NCBI GenBank assembly: GCA_015487515.1
Contig: WFPQ01000300.1
Coordinates: forward strand, 1 to 13,515
Direction of reading: 5' to 3'
DNA: 13,515 nt
Source of the DNA: Hyphomicrobiales bacterium
GTDB taxonomy: Bacteria; Pseudomonadota; Alphaproteobacteria; Rhizobiales; Devosiaceae
Shown here: one piece after another, positions 13,173-13,515 of the stretch
Layout: each line of letters starts with the position of its first letter
How positions within the stretch are numbered: position 1 is the first letter of the stretch
Made by a program: the position numbers and the translations under genes
Notes under the pieces: generated by a model
The model's input: only the letters and a program-made list of their open reading frames with translations
The model's database searches: none
What the model was told of the DNA's origin: nothing

Positions 13173-13515
13173 ATGGGCATGACTCCGAACATGTCTGAAA
13201 ACGACAGGGCCGGCGCCGGTAACGGGTTTTCCGGCAGGCCTGGCCAGAGGCTTGTCCAGGGGCTTGTTTATGTCATCCTTGCGGCCAGTTCCCTGCTGGC
13301 GATTGCCGTGACCCTTGGCATTGTTTTTTCCCTTGTTTTCGAGACAGCCAGGTTTTTTTCCCGGGTGCCGGCAAGTGAATTTCTGTTTGGCCTGAACTGG
13401 AGTCCGCAAACCGCGATCCGGGCCGATCAGGTTGGCTCCTCGGGCAGTTTCGGTGCTGTTCCCCTTGTTACCGGAACTCTCCTGATCAGCACAATTGCCA
13501 TGCTCGTGGCCACCC
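13173..13515 (+). CDS. pstC: Phosphate ABC transporter permease PstC (3' end cut by window)
   Basis: First membrane subunit of the phosphate importer; 114 codons are present and the frame is open to the right edge. ATG 13173 is the first start after an in-frame TGA at 13164; ATG 13179 and 13191 are alternatives, and no strong ribosome-binding site distinguishes them. A short polar N terminus (residues 1-29) is followed by a membrane helix (about 30-57, VYVILAASSLLAIAVTLGIV). Next come FFSRVPASEFLFGLNWSPQ and DQVGSSGSFGAVPLVTGTLL, both highly characteristic of PstC, and the start of a second helix. The family is about 300 residues or more, or over 450 in long forms, so most of the gene lies outside. 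Cotranscription with pstS is likely. Confidence 0.9.
   Translation, partial: MGMTPNMSENDRAGAGNGFSGRPGQRLVQGLVYVILAASSLLAIAVTLGIVFSLVFETARFFSRVPASEFLFGLNWSPQTAIRADQVGSSGSFGAVPLVTGTLLISTIAMLVAT

Overview
The window looks like chromosomal DNA from an alphaproteobacterium. The main cues are a GC-rich base composition, an apparent pho/pst block in the order sensor kinase–pstS–pstC, a single-chain double-ATPase dipeptide transporter subunit, and an aldehyde dehydrogenase of the coniferyl-aldehyde type. The genus cannot be named. Codon use is slightly unusual for that group: ATA (Ile) and AGG (Arg) are common despite the GC content. No rRNA, tRNA, insertion sequence, phage gene or CRISPR array was seen.

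Layout. (1) 1-1227: the C-terminal ~85% of an aldehyde dehydrogenase whose start lies off the left edge. (2) 1228-1643: a 416-bp intergenic region with an 11-bp triple repeat next to a GGAAATTTCC palindrome. (3) 1644-2810: a cytoplasmic M20D amidohydrolase. (4) 2811-2974: a promoter-like region with TTGACA, an exact IHF-consensus match and dyads. (5) 2975-8230: a dipeptide/oligopeptide-type ABC importer, made of a secreted binding protein, a GC-rich hairpin, two permeases with a 4-bp overlap, and one polypeptide carrying both ATPase domains. A 14-bp tandem repeat and a rho-independent terminator follow. (6) 8510-9259: a TetR-family regulator. (7) 9377-10447, minus strand: a dihydroorotate-dehydrogenase-like flavoprotein convergent with the TetR gene. 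(8) 10448-10909: a large intergenic region with a 26-bp tandem repeat array and a 16-bp perfect palindrome. (9) 10910-11968: a PhoR-like histidine kinase without an obvious membrane segment. (10) 12006-12065: a Pho box and a hairpin that buries the pstS ribosome-binding site. (11) 12074-13135: pstS. (12) 13173-13515: the start of pstC, cut by the right edge.

How the genes may work together. The amidohydrolase and importer form a plausible uptake-and-hydrolysis module: the importer would bring in a peptide or N-acylated amino acid, and the M20D enzyme would cleave it inside the cell. The substrate is not determined by the sequence. The right end is the start of a phosphate-starvation locus: the kinase would phosphorylate PhoB (not in the window), which would bind the Pho box and drive pstS-pstC and further pst genes. 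The ALDH, TetR and DHODH-like genes have no clear functional link to either module.

No clearly new multi-gene system is present. The most interesting unexplained signals are non-coding: the SD-burying hairpin in the pstS leader, the 11-bp triple repeat upstream of the amidohydrolase, and the 26-bp tandem array.
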